Assembly: GCA_034231615.1 (NCBI GenBank)
Contig: CM067306.1
Span: 33,500,019-33,564,018 of the forward strand
Length of the DNA: 64,000 nt
Direction of reading: 5' to 3'
Source: Meghimatium bilineatum
Taxonomy: Eukaryota > Mollusca > Gastropoda > Stylommatophora > Philomycidae
Every line of letters starts with the position of its first letter. Position 1 is the first letter of the stretch. Positions 32,620 through 43,450 of this stretch are shown one piece after another. Below the pieces are notes generated by a model. The model was not told the origin of the DNA, did no database searches, and saw nothing but the letters and a program-made list of their open reading frames with translations. The position numbers and the translations under genes are program-made.

Positions 32620-32778
32620 CCGAAGACGAATGTGGCGGAATATTGGCACAAATAAAACGGCGACACAGCGCATTTCCATTCTCTGGACTATATCCTGCTG
32701 GAAATCTAGTACGAGCATTGTCCTGTTACAAGAAAGATCCAACGGGAGTTTGAGATTGAACGATGAAGAAGAAGATAC
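32620..32778 (+). mobile_element. SINE A copy
   Basis: GCCGAAGACGAATGTGGCGG, TTGGCACAAATAAAACGGCG, GCTGGAAATCTAGTACGAGC and TGAACGATGAAGAAGAAG in the order of the 58-kb copy; near full length. Confidence 0.78.
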
Positions 32779-33016
32779 TTCTGGAGAGTATTAGGATGTA
32801 GTGCTCCGGAGAGCTTATTGAGCTGTGTTATGATTTACAAGTCGGCTGCGATTACTACGCCTTATGTCCTGTCACATCAAACGTCAGCATAAAAGGTAGG
32901 TCACTTGACCCTTTATTGCTGCAAGGACATCCTTTTTTCTGCCAAAGACAATTTGCAAATTGATAACATCATTTGAGGGTCATTCAAAATTAATAGCATA
33001 AAAATTATCCTGCAAT

Positions 33017-33268
33017 CCACATCGAGGCCAGAGCATTGCTGCGGAACTGGGGTTTAGTTCAGCCAACAGGGTCTGAAAACTAAGATTGACCAGACCCTCC
33101 TAGAATCGAACAAGGCAACAGTCTGTCCTAGCAAGTACATGTGCTGAAGACGCATGCAACAAACCAAGAGTAGCACCACAACAGTCAGGATGCCATGCAC
33201 TAACAACGCAATGGGGGTATGTTTATATATTATAAAAGCTCCAGGCGAACAAAAGAAGATGAAGAAGC
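33017..33268 (+). mobile_element. LINE-derived mini-element (5' UTR joined to 3' tail)
   Basis: About 215 bp matches the 5' UTR and ATG region of the intact LINE: CACATCGAGGCCAGAGCATT, TTTAGTTCAGCC, AAAACTAAGATTG, then GCAATGGGGGTATGT in place of the ORF start. It passes directly into GGCGAACAAAAGAAGATGAA, a version of the LINE 3' tail. The whole ORF is missing. The architecture is that of an internally deleted non-autonomous derivative, as RIME is to ingi in trypanosomes (established for that pair; inferred here). A short TGCAAT repeat at both sides may be part of a TSD. Confidence 0.65.
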
Positions 33269-33269
33269 A

Positions 33270-34360
33270 TGCAATATTTGCTCAAACATTGAAATAACTC
33301 ACCCCCAATGTGAAGGCTGAAACTGCTTCAATTTGGTGTGTCGTGTATGTATGTTATTATTATGATTCTGTTATGATTATATACTAATATAAGTGTATAG
33401 TGCTATGGAACAATACTATATATTTATTAATTTTTAGTTCAACCTCGGTAGCCTTCCGCGGGCTAAACAAATTACTCGCAGGCCATTTATGGCCCGAGAG
33501 GGGGAGGAGGGCAGATGTTGCCCGTCTCTGTTTTAAATAATATGACAGTCAACCCCCCCCCCCCCCCACCTCTGAATATTCTTTAGTTATCTATTACAAA
33601 ATGCACATCGTCGCCATTATTTGATCCACTGCAACACAATTGCGATTTACTTGGTTTTTTTTCTTTTCTTTAAATTAAAAAATAAATCATGTAGAAATCA
33701 ATACCAGCGTTTATGAATAAAAATTACAGTTTGATTTTGATCAATAACTTCTCTGATATGAATGGAATGTAATGAAAGTTCGAGTTAAGTGTAGCGTTAC
33801 ACTCCTATCTTTTCATGACGTAGGAAACTTTCAATGAGGAAGTGGGGGAAAAGCTGATCCATTCTTGATTAGGAACAAAAAATCATTGCACTAGGGACGA
33901 TTCCCATAAATCTCAGATTGCCATTTCGTCAGCCATCTAAATGTATATAAGCTCAGGACGTGGTTGTGACTGGATTACAATAACTGAGACCTCCGAGATT
34001 TGTTGATGAATGTTAAGATCTGATATAACTAAATTAGGATAATCTCATCTGTTTGAAAAAGATCTATCTCACTATAACAGCTACATTTTACTTTCATCCA
34101 ATAAAGTTGTTAGTTGTGTATTATTCTAGTCTTTCCAGTGAGGACACACTCCTCCCCGCCCCCCCAAGACTTGTCAATGACATTTCTAGAAAGTGTTACA
34201 TTAGCAGCGTACATATGGCGAAACCCAGGTACAATAAGTCAATCCTCTATGCTTTATAAACCCTTTTAAATGCAGTGGACACAGAAGTGGGGATGATGTA
34301 ATTCTGTACAGAGGTCTTCTACCATCATGGGTCTCGTTTTAGCCTTGATGTTTGGTCATT
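33270..34360. other. no gene recognised
   Basis: AT-rich, with a 16-base C run near 33551-33567. No coding or element signal found. Confidence 0.4.
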
Positions 34361-34362
34361 TA

Positions 34363-34436
34363 ATATTCTTCTTCTTCTTCTTTCGTTGACTTCAAACATG
34401 TCTGTATCTATAATTCTGTCTCCTGAATAAAAACGC
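34363..34436 (-). mobile_element. I/Ingi LINE 3' terminus (antisense, ~70 bp)
   Basis: TTCTTCTTCTTTCGTTGACT, then CAAACATGTCTGTATC and AATTCTGTCTCCTGAATAAA: the last ~70 bp of the LINE including its tail, on the minus strand. It abuts a second LINE 3' end in the opposite direction. Confidence 0.75.
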
Positions 34437-34722
34437 ATCGGAGGGGGACGAGACCGACTTCGCAGTAATATGTGCACAAAATTCAAGATTGGCAACACTG
34501 TCATGTGTGCATGTGGACAGGCAGCACAGAGTGCCAAACATATACTTCAAGAGTGTTCTGAGTATGAAACATTGAGGCAGACATATTGGACAGAGGAAAC
34601 AACACTGGAATGAAAGCTCTATCGGACACTGTATGAACTACAAAAGACAGTGAGTTTTTATTAAGGAGACAGAATTACAGATATAGACATGTTTCAAGTG
34701 AACAAAAGAAGAAGAAAAAGCT
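34437..34722 (+). mobile_element. I/Ingi LINE 3' end (sense, ~285 bp)
   Basis: Encodes the C-terminus of the LINE protein: FKIGNTVMCACGQAAQSAKH, then ILQECSEYETLRQTYWTEET, with an in-frame TGA in place of the next residue, followed by LYELQKTV-like sequence and the tail TTTCAAGTGAACAAAAGAAG. Upstream GACGAGACCGACTTCGCAGT matches the LINE's GACACAACCGACTCCGCAGT. Severely 5'-truncated and moderately diverged. Confidence 0.78.
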
Positions 34723-34814
34723 TCTTTCAACCACCCAATGTGATTATATCAGACCTGTTGACCACATACACAAATAATCACAATTTTCTTACTACTCTGT
34801 GATAGTCTGTCGCT

Positions 34815-34860
34815 ACCTTGATAAAGACTTTTTTATCGAAACATCGATTCTGTGTATAGT
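34815..34860 (+). repeat. TATCGAAACATCGATTCTGTG motif
   Basis: CCTTGATAAAGACTTTTTTA, then TCGAAACATCGATTCTGTG; a member of the dispersed GAAACGTCG motif set. Confidence 0.5.
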
Positions 34861-34994
34861 TCTAAGAAAAATTGTTATTCAATAATTTGTATATTTTTTA
34901 TTCTATATTAATTAACATAAAATAATAAATGTTGCAGTCCAGATAATCATGTTGCTACTTCATTTCTCAGAACATCGTATGTCAATTTTCTGAA

Positions 34995-35528
34995 ACTATG
35001 ATATGCTTGCATGATATACTTGCATGATATGCTTGCATGATATGCTTGCATGATATGCTTGCATGATATGCTTGCATGATATGCTTGCATGACATACTTG
35101 CATGATATGCTTGCATGATATGCTTGCATGATATGCTTGCATGATATACTTGCATGATATGCTTGCATGATATACTTGCATGATATACTTGCATGATATA
35201 CTTGCATGATATGCTTGCATTATATACTTGCATGATATACTTGCATGATATGCTTGCATGATATGCTTGCATGATATACTTGCATGATATGCTTGCATGA
35301 TATACTTGCATGATATGCTTGCATGATATGCTTGCATGATATACTTGCATGATATGCTTGCATGATATGCTTGCATGGTATGCTTGCATGATATGCTTGC
35401 ATGATATGCTTGCATGATATGCTTGCATGATATGCTTGCATGATATGCTTGCATGATATGCTTGCATGATATACTTGCATGATATGCTTGCATGATATGC
35501 TTGCATGATATACTTGCATGATATGCTT
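34995..35528. repeat. 13-bp minisatellite
   Basis: About 41 units of TGCTTGCATGATA with a second unit type TACTTGCATGATA mixed in. Since 13 is not divisible by three and the minus strand has no stop in any phase, all three minus frames stay open and read the same 13-residue repeat (MQAYHASISCKHI) in rotation. The long frames are a consequence of the repeat, not genes. Confidence 0.92.
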
Positions 35529-36639
35529 AGAAGACAGTGAGAACTAAAAATATTATAAGATGAACTGGAAATACAATGTTAACCCAATTAGAAGGTCAGT
35601 GTACTAATCCGTGAGCTATCGTGGTTCAGAACAGTGCAGTTCTGCCTACTTTTCAGTACGGTTCTCAAGCAACTCTATGCGGCGAGGAATACATTAAGAG
35701 TTAATCGTTCCCAGAAATACCGCAAGATGTGTTATGCACTCTTAAGTAAGACCACATTGCTATATTTTCTAGAAATATATTCTAAATTACTCATAATTTC
35801 TCCGAATATTCAATTTATATCTTACGCTGTTCACCTGTTTAAATATTGTACATGGTGATTTTGAGCTAGACTTACAACCTTTGACCTTTACAGCTATGAA
35901 AACTGAAATTTGGTCGAATTCACAGTTTCATAAATGATTTTGCACAGTGTTGTCATGCAGTTTTTGTGCATTTACAGTGCATGAGTTCTGTAATAATTAC
36001 ATTATAAATGATAATACAAATTGATAACATTTAGTGTACTTTAGGGTTATGCATAAATTTCGTTAACAATTGGAAGAGGGAGGAGTGAGGGGAAGGGACT
36101 GAAAAAGTTTGGCAGTTGTTGACAAGGAAGGGGGATGACAAAAGTTAACGTCAACAATGTTTTTTTTATTTAAAAAAATATTTTTATACACGAATTAAAT
36201 TGTTAGAATTTGAGAAATAAAATGTATTTTTTTTCAGCCAAAAGTTTCTTTACTGGGGACTTTACAAATTTTGGCTGCCAATGATAATATCCCGGTTATA
36301 TAGAAAATGTGAAACTATCGTGACAGAAGCTAATTTAAAAGCCCATTTGCATCAGAATAACACGTTTCTCATTATTGGTTCACATCATTGTTAAAAATAA
36401 ATTTCCAAAAAGAAAAAAAAAATATGTGTTTAAAATAAATTTGACATAATTAAGCAGGAGAGTTCCTGAAATTGCTGACAATTATTGGCAAAAGGAAGGG
36501 TGGGGGGGGCTCAACAATTAAGAAAACAATGTAGAACATCAGTTATGGACAAATTATAGAAGAAATATAAATTGTAAGAATATCAAACAACAGAAATCGC
36601 GCGCGTGTGTGTGTGCTGAAAATGTAAAACAGAATCGCG
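35529..36639. other. no gene recognised
   Basis: AT-rich with poly-T/A runs; a short GCGCGCGTGTGTGTGTG run near 36600. No element recognised. Confidence 0.4.
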
Positions 36640-37430
36640 TAACTGTTTTTGCCTGCTATGCACGTCGTAAGAGTCCAATACGGGTGTTTTATGGAAAGGT
36701 GATAGCTGTTCCATCCCATAGACAGTATAAGTCATCTAAATGATCGGAAATACACTTGAAGAGAGAAAGGGTTCAGTACCTGATGGGCTCAGGCGCTATT
36801 GGGACAAGGACGCTCAGCTCGAGAACGCCTTGCTCTCAAACGCGTGGTGTGAGACTCGAACTTGGACAAAGGGTACACGATGTCGGTGAATGACACCTCG
36901 GCTAAGAGGGCGAAAGAGCCATGGTCCAACTCCTCTGTTGAGTTCTTCCCCTTAAGGAACCAGGCTCACGGATGAGAAACGGTTCGGTACCCAATGGGCA
37001 CAGGCACAGCACGTCCAATTACACGAGGTAAGTTCATAGACAGTGGAACACCTCGTTCGAGTCAGACGAGAGCAAAACATCGTTTGGGCGAAGAGTCTCC
37101 ACTACGCGTGCCTGGAGACAGATATAGAGGCTGTCACAGGCTAAGGGTAGCCCACCCGAATTGTCAAGGCATGCCGAAATCGGATGTGCTAGGCCTACAA
37201 GGCGCATAACGGTGGCACAACGTAATCACGCTCCCGGCGGAAATCGCACGGATATCCGTGATGGTTACAATGGAGCGAACGAAAAACAAACAAACAAACA
37301 TCTAAATGATATCCTGAAGTCCGATGTATTCGACCAAAAGACTCAGATATCGCAGTCAAGCTATACGCCATGATACATCATGTTTCGTTCTCTAGACTAC
37401 ATCCTGCTAATCTATAGGAAGTTAATAACG
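36640..37430 (+). mobile_element. SINE B split by SINE C
   Basis: The first half (36640-36744) carries CCTGCTATGCACGTCGTAAG and CCATCCCATAGACAGTATAA. The second half (37299-37430) carries CTGAAGTCCGATGTATTCGA, CAGATATCGCAG, GACTACATCCTGCTAATCTA and AACGAACAAAGAAAGAG. The halves meet at CATCTAAATGAT, present on both sides of the inserted element. Confidence 0.78.
36745..37298 (+). mobile_element. SINE C (5'-truncated), with perfect TSD
   Basis: A 554-bp insertion bounded by CATCTAAATGAT at 36733-36744 and 37299-37310 (12-bp perfect TSD). It contains GAGAGAAAGGGTTCAGTACC, GAACTTGGACAAAGGG and the SINE core GCCGAAATCGGATGTGCTAG, and ends GAGCGAACGAAAAACAAACA. It aligns with the inverted 1,263-bp copy at 55714-56976 but starts about 660 bp inside it. 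The tail here is (CAAA)n rather than (GAA)n. Open frames of ~70 codons have no recognised domain. Confidence 0.82.
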
Positions 37431-38440
37431 AACAAAGAAAGAGAAATACGGAAGCTAATTCTCTTAGTGAACCAAGTTACAAAATAAACCCCCCAAAAAA
37501 TAGTATTTAATTTCCTATCAACGATATTATCAATCTAGATTACAGTAACAGACTTGAAAGGTGAGTGTAAAATATATAAACTTGTACAATATTTAAATAT
37601 ATTACAAATAAATAAATGTAACCTTACTTATATCCTTATTGAAAATTATAATTTACAGATAACATTCCAATGAAATATTACAGGAAAAGCACCAACCTGT
37701 TCACAAATGTATCAATACCCGTTGACACAGGTATAAAGAGACGTTAGCTGAAAATGGTTGGGAAGAAGCGATAGCCTGGGTATTTTGTGCTAACTAAAAT
37801 GACTTTGGATTAACTGACTAATCAGTAATCGCGGGCTTAGTTCGCAATATTTTTCCTGATTGTTATCAATTATTATGTTCTCATTCTGTAAACAAGGGCC
37901 GTCACACTATTAACATAGCTTAGTCTTTCTTTATGTTACATTACTTCCCTTGCAATAAAACATCAGATGTACGTATGTTCTTAGTAGTACCATTTATGGT
38001 GAGCAACATCCTTTTCAAGCGAGGATGATTGGTTCAATTTAGTTATATCAGGCTTTTTGACCATCAAAAATGATTTCCCATCGCCTCTGTGGAGCAGGAT
38101 TCATTAAAAATAAGGCTGGAGATTACTTTAGATTCTATATAGAGGTACCGTGATCATAAATCATGGACATCGGTCCAATTTACTTAAATCAGAATGTTTG
38201 ACCATAACTCACAGTCGCGTAGTGTCAGTTGACGCTAAAATGATCGACGTCCCCTCCCATGATTAAAGAAATGAAATAGCGCACACACAATTATAGCTAT
38301 TTACTATAATCCTTAGTAAATATGTAAATATTTTTAAAAAACCCGCCAATTTAAAACAAAAGAGGAATAAAAGAAATGACGCTGCATGACATACAGGGAT
38401 ATAAAGCACACAAAAAACTTTCGTTACTGTATATTGTCCT
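37431..38440. other. no gene; local duplicated motif
   Basis: GGTTCAATTTAGTTATATCA, then TTTTTGACCATC (near 38030) recurs in altered form near 38175. Otherwise AT-rich, nothing recognised. Confidence 0.35.
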
Positions 38441-38444
38441 GTCA

Positions 38445-38660
38445 AGGAGTGCAGGGACGTTTTCTAAGGGATGTTGTTATAAAGGCCGCTTTGCCATAGC
38501 AGACACCGCGACATGTACAGGAATAATTTTGATTGTACCTCCGACAGAAAAAATCCGAATCCAATCTTGGATTGAATCCGAAACGACAATGGTCTGACAA
38601 CGGAGTTATAACCACACGGATGCGCTCCACGCGACCATCACGGCCAAGCCAAAAGCAAGG
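38445..38660 (-). mobile_element. tRNA-derived SINE (copy 2)
   Basis: The minus strand reads GTGATGGTCGCGTGGAGCGC, then TTCGGATTCAATCC (B-box-like) and TTTTTTCTGTCGGAGGTACA, the order seen at 4325-4500. It ends toward 38445 with TCCCTGCACTCCTTGACAGG. Confidence 0.6.
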
Positions 38661-40130
38661 AAGACTATAATCATTACAAACATATAATAGCAGCGTACTC
38701 TTTTTTTTTCCCTTAAAGATCCGTCCTTGACGCAAAAACATAATAGCGTATTCCTCATTTCAGAGCTACAACTTTCATTGACTGTAGAAGACCTTACCTT
38801 TTATCTTTTAATAGCGATTGTATCGTTATTTAAGACGCTGGCTTCAGACCAATCATATTAGTTAATTTGTTGCTTTCGTACCGCATGCGGCACAAAGGGC
38901 CGAGGTTTTGATTCTCAATGTGTTGCAGTCCGCTGCCTGCAGTTTTAGTAAGTTATTGTATGATATTTTATTTCTCCTTTTTTAAATATGGTGTTTTTAT
39001 GGTTACTTCATGCCTTCCTCGTTTTCTTTTAACCATAATTTGTGATGACGTGTATCTCTCAGAAGTGAAAACGGAAATCCCTATCTGTTACAATATTTTA
39101 TCTGTGCATGAGCTATTAGTTTTTTTTTATGTGTAATTAGTATATGTGAGTAAATTTAAAGATTACAACAAAGAATTCCACCAGAATATATTGAATAATT
39201 TAATAAAGCAGTTGCCATTATTTGATAGCAACCTACTAAAAAGTAGGTTACAAAGTCACAACTGTGGTTCTTGAAAATTTTGCAAATAGTAGCCAGCTAG
39301 TGATGTGTTTTCAGGGATTTTGTAAATTTTCCCATATTTATTTATCTCTTGTATTTATCTCTTTATTAAGTTTTTGTTTATGTGTGCACGCTGGACTTGT
39401 ATAAACGAAGTTTACAACAATATATGTATCCATTAAACTTAGTATCGAATACACGGTATCGAGTGGTTACCTACTGTGACACTTATTTCGTGGTACTGAC
39501 AGTGAATAGCATCGCTCGCAATGTTATAACGTGTGTGCGTTGCCTCGCTGGACGGGTCACGATTAACATTTCTTTTACAGCAGTGTCCGCTGAAATGTGC
39601 TGATTGTGCCTCCGATAGATGACTCGGTAGCTATATAAGTGTTCATCAAACCTACCAGTCTAAGTGGATTAGTACAGGATACCATATGCTAAAGAAGCAA
39701 TGCCTGACACACAAAAAACCGCACTACCTAGCGGGTTATCACGAGAGTGTGCGCCATGCGGGCATTAAACCCTCATAAAAAATCTGGAGTGCGACCCTAA
39801 GTCAGTTGATGTTCACATCCGATCATCTTCTGGCATCTTTTGATATCTCATGTGGTTCTGCTTGGTTTCATGCGTATTGCTTTGCCTTTCCCTTGGACTA
39901 CATCAACGGAACCGAGAGGGAGTCAGTGGAAAATGGACTTTCTCCATATAAGCCGCTCGGACGTAGCTTAGCAAAAATACGCCAAGAGAGAAGTATAAAC
40001 AAGAAATACCCACTAAGATTTGAAAAACAGCTAAATGGATTGCTTTTCATTTTTTTGCTACTGACCGTTTACATGACGAAAAAAGTCCATAAATCATAAA
40101 CTAGAAAATGAACTTCATAACATATATACG
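38661..40130. other. no gene recognised
   Basis: Longest open frame (39806-40099, plus strand) has no recognised domain. It lies just upstream of a hAT remnant and could contain further decayed transposon sequence. No repeats seen. Confidence 0.35.
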
Positions 40131-40134
40131 GATG

Positions 40135-40420
40135 AGGCAAATCATTGATATCCTAAAGAGCTCCTGGCATATTTTCGTGTAAATGGCCTAGACTCGATAG
40201 ATCAGGAAGTAAGACAACTAGTCCGTTTAGTGTTGATTATACCTACCACTACAGCCAGCAGTGAAAGACATATGAGCACTCCGTATGTCGTATGTATGAT
40301 ATGAGAAAACATATCTCAGAAATTCCACGAACAACAATCGTCTGTCATGTTTGAATTCGTTGACGATTGAGAAGAAACTATTACGTGTCTTTAAGATGAT
40401 AATCAGAATCATCATTTATT
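40135..40420 (+). pseudogene. hAT transposase C-terminal dimerisation region (remnant)
   Basis: Near 40199 the plus strand reads DQEVRQLVRLVLIIPTTTAS, then SERHMST, the hallmark of the hAT C-terminal dimerisation domain (established family motif: hydrophobic run, IPxTxAxSER, F/M-S). After a frame change it continues KTYLRNSTNNNRLSCLNSLT, the expected KxxLRSxMxxxRLNxL helix, and an IEKKLLRV-like end. No upstream DDE region is recognisable. Sequence details (PTTTASSER) put it nearer to the ZMYM/ZBED-like hAT group than to the remnant at 55-58 kb. A dead plain DNA transposon fragment. Confidence 0.72.
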
Positions 40421-40539
40421 GAGAGGGTACTGAACATGTTCGCAGAAAAGAAGAACAGGCGTCTGGAACTGCATTACAAGATTATTTAAGGTATGTTTAT
40501 TTTAACTATTTTATATAGGGCCGTAAATACGTGTTTCTG

Positions 40540-40860
40540 GTGGGGAAAAATGGGGGGGGGGGCAGTTACCTATCTACTAAAAAAGGTAGCGTCTGCACTC
40601 TGAATACTCTGAAAATGCATGCTACGCCACTGAAAACTAATAGAAGTTTATATAATCCCATCGCCACAACCTTTGCGGAGATTTCAATACGTAATGAATT
40701 ATGGGTAAAAAAAAAAGGCCAACTGGTAGAAATGGAGGACGGGCATTTATTGGGTTTACAGTCCCCCCCCCCTCCTCACATTAAGAAAATGGAATGCTAT
40801 ATTCAGCGATATGTCCATAGCCATTTAAATTGTATCGGTCACTCAGAAACTAGCTAACGC
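40540..40860. other. poly-G/poly-C bounded segment, no gene
   Basis: A G run at 40551-40561 and a C run at 40762-40771 bracket about 200 bp. The 108-codon open frame across it includes KTNRS and HIKKM stretches but no recognised domain. Confidence 0.35.
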
Positions 40861-40869
40861 GTAGACACT

Positions 40870-41045
40870 GCTCCTAACCCAACGAAACGGCCGAACACCT
40901 CCTTAAAGACTGCCATTGCCTCTCAATTGGAGAGGAGATGGGCGCCACCTGCTAAACATTTCGCCCCCTGAAATATTGCAAGAGATAGACATAGAGAAGA
41001 AATTACAAAGCTCTTCAAACCAGAAAACGGGAGTCGATGGGTTAA
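40870..41045 (+). mobile_element. I-type LINE C-terminal fragment
   Basis: A plus frame reads PNETAEHLLKDCHCLSIGEE, corresponding to the (C)GQAxQTAEHILQDC knuckle of I-type LINEs, followed by a divergent end. Short and decayed. Confidence 0.5.
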
Positions 41046-41079
41046 GTTATTTACACGATCTATGACCAAAAGTACGTGG

Positions 41080-41325
41080 AGGAGAGCGGTTGTCTAGTTG
41101 ATAGTGAGTTTGCTTATGACCGCTCATTCAGTCGAGACAGCTGTAAATGGGTACCTGACGTATGTGTTGAGGAAGGTAAACACAGCAAGGTAGGGAACTG
41201 GCCACCTCATAGCTACTGCGGATTAGTACATGAAGAGTTATCTTTATCCCCGACGAAGGTTGATGCCATGAGCCATTACTTAACCTTTTATGACCAGAAA
41301 TAGTACCTTTATATTTGTGCCAGAA
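41080..41325 (+). mobile_element. tRNA-derived SINE (third family, copy 2)
   Basis: GTCTAGTTGATAGTGAGTTT (A-box region), then AAATGGGTACCTGACGTATG and GGAAGGTAAACACAGCAAGG, TACTGCGGATTAGTACATGA. It matches the minus-strand repeat at 28230-28420. The 75-codon open frame is fortuitous. Confidence 0.65.
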
Positions 41326-41374
41326 CATAAGGGAGGGGTGGGTAATGAGGGGGTGAAGTTAATGAGTGAGCGGA

Positions 41375-41695
41375 TACGCTGTCGAGCATGACCAACGTTT
41401 CGCTGATGATATGGATCTTATAACTGGGTCAAAACAAGAACTAAAAGAGTTACAGCAATGCGGGAAGAAGATCCAATATGTACGAAACGGAAATCAACAT
41501 AAAAAAAGAAAATTATTCTGGTTAACAGCAGAGACACAGAAGCACAGACTAACACGTGATGAATTAGTATAAACTTCAGGAGGTGAATGCTTTCAAATAC
41601 CTCGGATCCACCATATGCAGCGATGGAAAGTGCAAAGAAGAACTTAAGATAAGACTGGAGATGGTTTTAGCTTCTATGCAGAAGTACGCTTCATT
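41375..41695 (+). mobile_element. RTE-like LINE fragment with RT active-site block
   Basis: Plus translation RFADDMDLITGSKQELKELQ carries the FADD catalytic box, and after a gap NAFKYLGSTICSDGKCKEEL, then KIRLEMVLASM. Both are standard neighbouring blocks of RTE/CR1-like reverse transcriptases. Interrupted by an in-frame stop between the blocks. Confidence 0.72.
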
Positions 41696-43450
41696 CAAAA
41701 GTGGCACCAAATCGCCTAGCAACTATTGAACACGCGTTCTTCAGTACTTGACTAACCGCATCTCCAAAAAAAGATACGATTTCATCAAGCCATTTAAACC
41801 GTGCACACAAAGTCACCAGAAAGGACCGATCGAGACATGGACTATTACAACAACAACAAACATCCCGTACATGTTTTGAAATATCCTCAGTAACAACAAA
41901 CATATAACATAATATCCGTATTTAGTTATACAAGGGCCGATAGGTCTTCTTGTAAACATGGATAACATATATAGACAATACAATTTTGCTTCGAATAATT
42001 GTTTATACAAGTAAATATAAGTAGGAAGCCAGAGGACAATTAAAAAAGATTCTTGAAAGTCCGTTCAACGGCACCAAATCGCCTAGTAACTATTGAACAC
42101 GCGTTTTTCAGTACTTGACTAACCGCATCTCCAAATTAAAAAAAATTCTGGAAACTAACGGGAATTGAGCCAGTTTGTTGCCGTTGAACGGACTGGTTCA
42201 ATTCCCGTTAGTTTCAAGAATTTTAAAAAATTGTCCTCTGGCTTCCTACTTAAATTTACTTATATTAAAAAGCGGACATTAAGGCAATTTAGTTATATTC
42301 GAGTTTTTCTATCCATCTATCTATTCGCTAAAGACTTTATTGCCTTTCAGCGTCATGAGTATAATAGTTCTCTGGAGATCGCCCTCGTGTGTGCCGAGTA
42401 TGTTGTGGAATTTGTCGCCACTTTTATTTCGGTGGTCCATCGTTTTCGAGGTCGGCCTCTAGGTGTGCCTTCACTGTATCTGTGTATCATAGATTGCTAT
42501 GGTATGATGTCTGTTGGTAGTCTGATGATGTGTGTAAACCATTTGATCTGTTGTCTCTTAATAATATACTCCAAGATTGGGGCGGTGCTTTGTCTCACAT
42601 TTCTCACAGACGGATCTCATTTCTCACAGACGGACCTCATTTCTCACTCTTTCTCTTGGCGATATTCCTAGGATTCTGCGCAAGCATGCCATTTCAGCTG
42701 TCCCTAGTTTACGTTTGTCTTGTGCTGTCGTTGTCCATGTTTGGCTTTGGTAGCACATCATTTGCATAATAATCGTTTTGAATCCAAGTGTTTGACCATC
42801 ACAAATAATAGTTTTTGACCATCTAAGGTCGCGGTTCATGTAATTCCGTCGTTACGACATCTGCGAAGATTTCAGTACATAATAAATTATGTACCAGGTC
42901 CGTTCTAACGGCACTCAATCGCCTAGCAACTAGAGTAAACGAGTTTGTCCGTACTTTACTAACAGGTTCTCCAATAAAAGATGCGATTGTGTCAAGACGT
43001 TCAAAATTTTCACTCAAGTCACTGAAGAACGGACCAATCGATAGAAGGACTATTACAGCAGCAACGAACATCCCGTATAGGAATTGAAATATCCTCAGTA
43101 ACACAAACATTTAACATCCGCATTCATACTATAAGGACACGTGGGTCTTTTTATAAACATAAATAACTTTTGCTTCCTACTTGAATTTACTTTTTAAAGT
43201 TATTATTAACTGAAGCAAAATTGTACTGTTTCTATGATATTTATGTTTACAAGAAAACCTATTGGCCCTTGTAGTTTGAATACGGATGTTATCTGTTTGT
43301 GTTACTGAGGATACATCAATACTTGTACGGGATGTTCGTTGTTGTTGTAATATTCCTTGTCTCGATTGGTCCGTTCTCAGTGACTTGAGTACACAGTTTG
43401 AATGTCTTGACAAAATCACATCTTTTATTGGAGATGCGGTAGTTAAGATT
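41695..43450. repeat. Fold-back repeat cluster of unknown type
   Basis: A ~300-bp unit occurs at least three times: 41700-42050, 42885-43190 and, inverted, 43200-43447; a partial copy is at 42065-42135. Shared landmarks are TCGCCTAGCAACTATTGAAC, GGACCGATCGAGACATGGAC and CATCCCGTACATGTTTTGAA. The second and third copies face each other with a spacer of about 10 bp, a near-palindrome. Around 42025-42260 further inverted arms (GGAAGCCAGAGGACAATT) surround a hairpin at 42155-42214 (ACTAACGGGAATTGAGCCAG and its inverse). Minus-strand translations of the copies share the pattern GMFVxxVIVxxSIGPF and FERLDxIxSFIG. I do not recognise the family. A RTE fragment (42320-42840) sits inside. Confidence 0.6.
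42320..42840 (-). mobile_element. LINE 3' fragment inside the fold-back cluster
   Basis: The minus strand reads SQTWTTTAQDKRKLGTAEMA, then CLRRILGISPRERVRNEVR (the xExTWTL...AxExxxLRRILGxxxRDRxRNE motif that follows the RT domain). Farther on is a decayed GRPRKRWTTEIK-like segment. The plus-strand 168-codon open frame across this DNA (42165-42671) is its shadow. Confidence 0.65.

Noticed and set aside
34363-34722. Twin-priming inversion of a single LINE insertion
   Set aside because: Both pieces contain the extreme 3' end and tail; twin priming would place the 3' end only once.
42165-42671. 168-codon plus-strand frame
   Set aside because: It runs antisense through a recognisable LINE C-terminus and a fold-back hairpin; composition is Phe/Ser/Leu-rich as expected of antisense AT-rich DNA.
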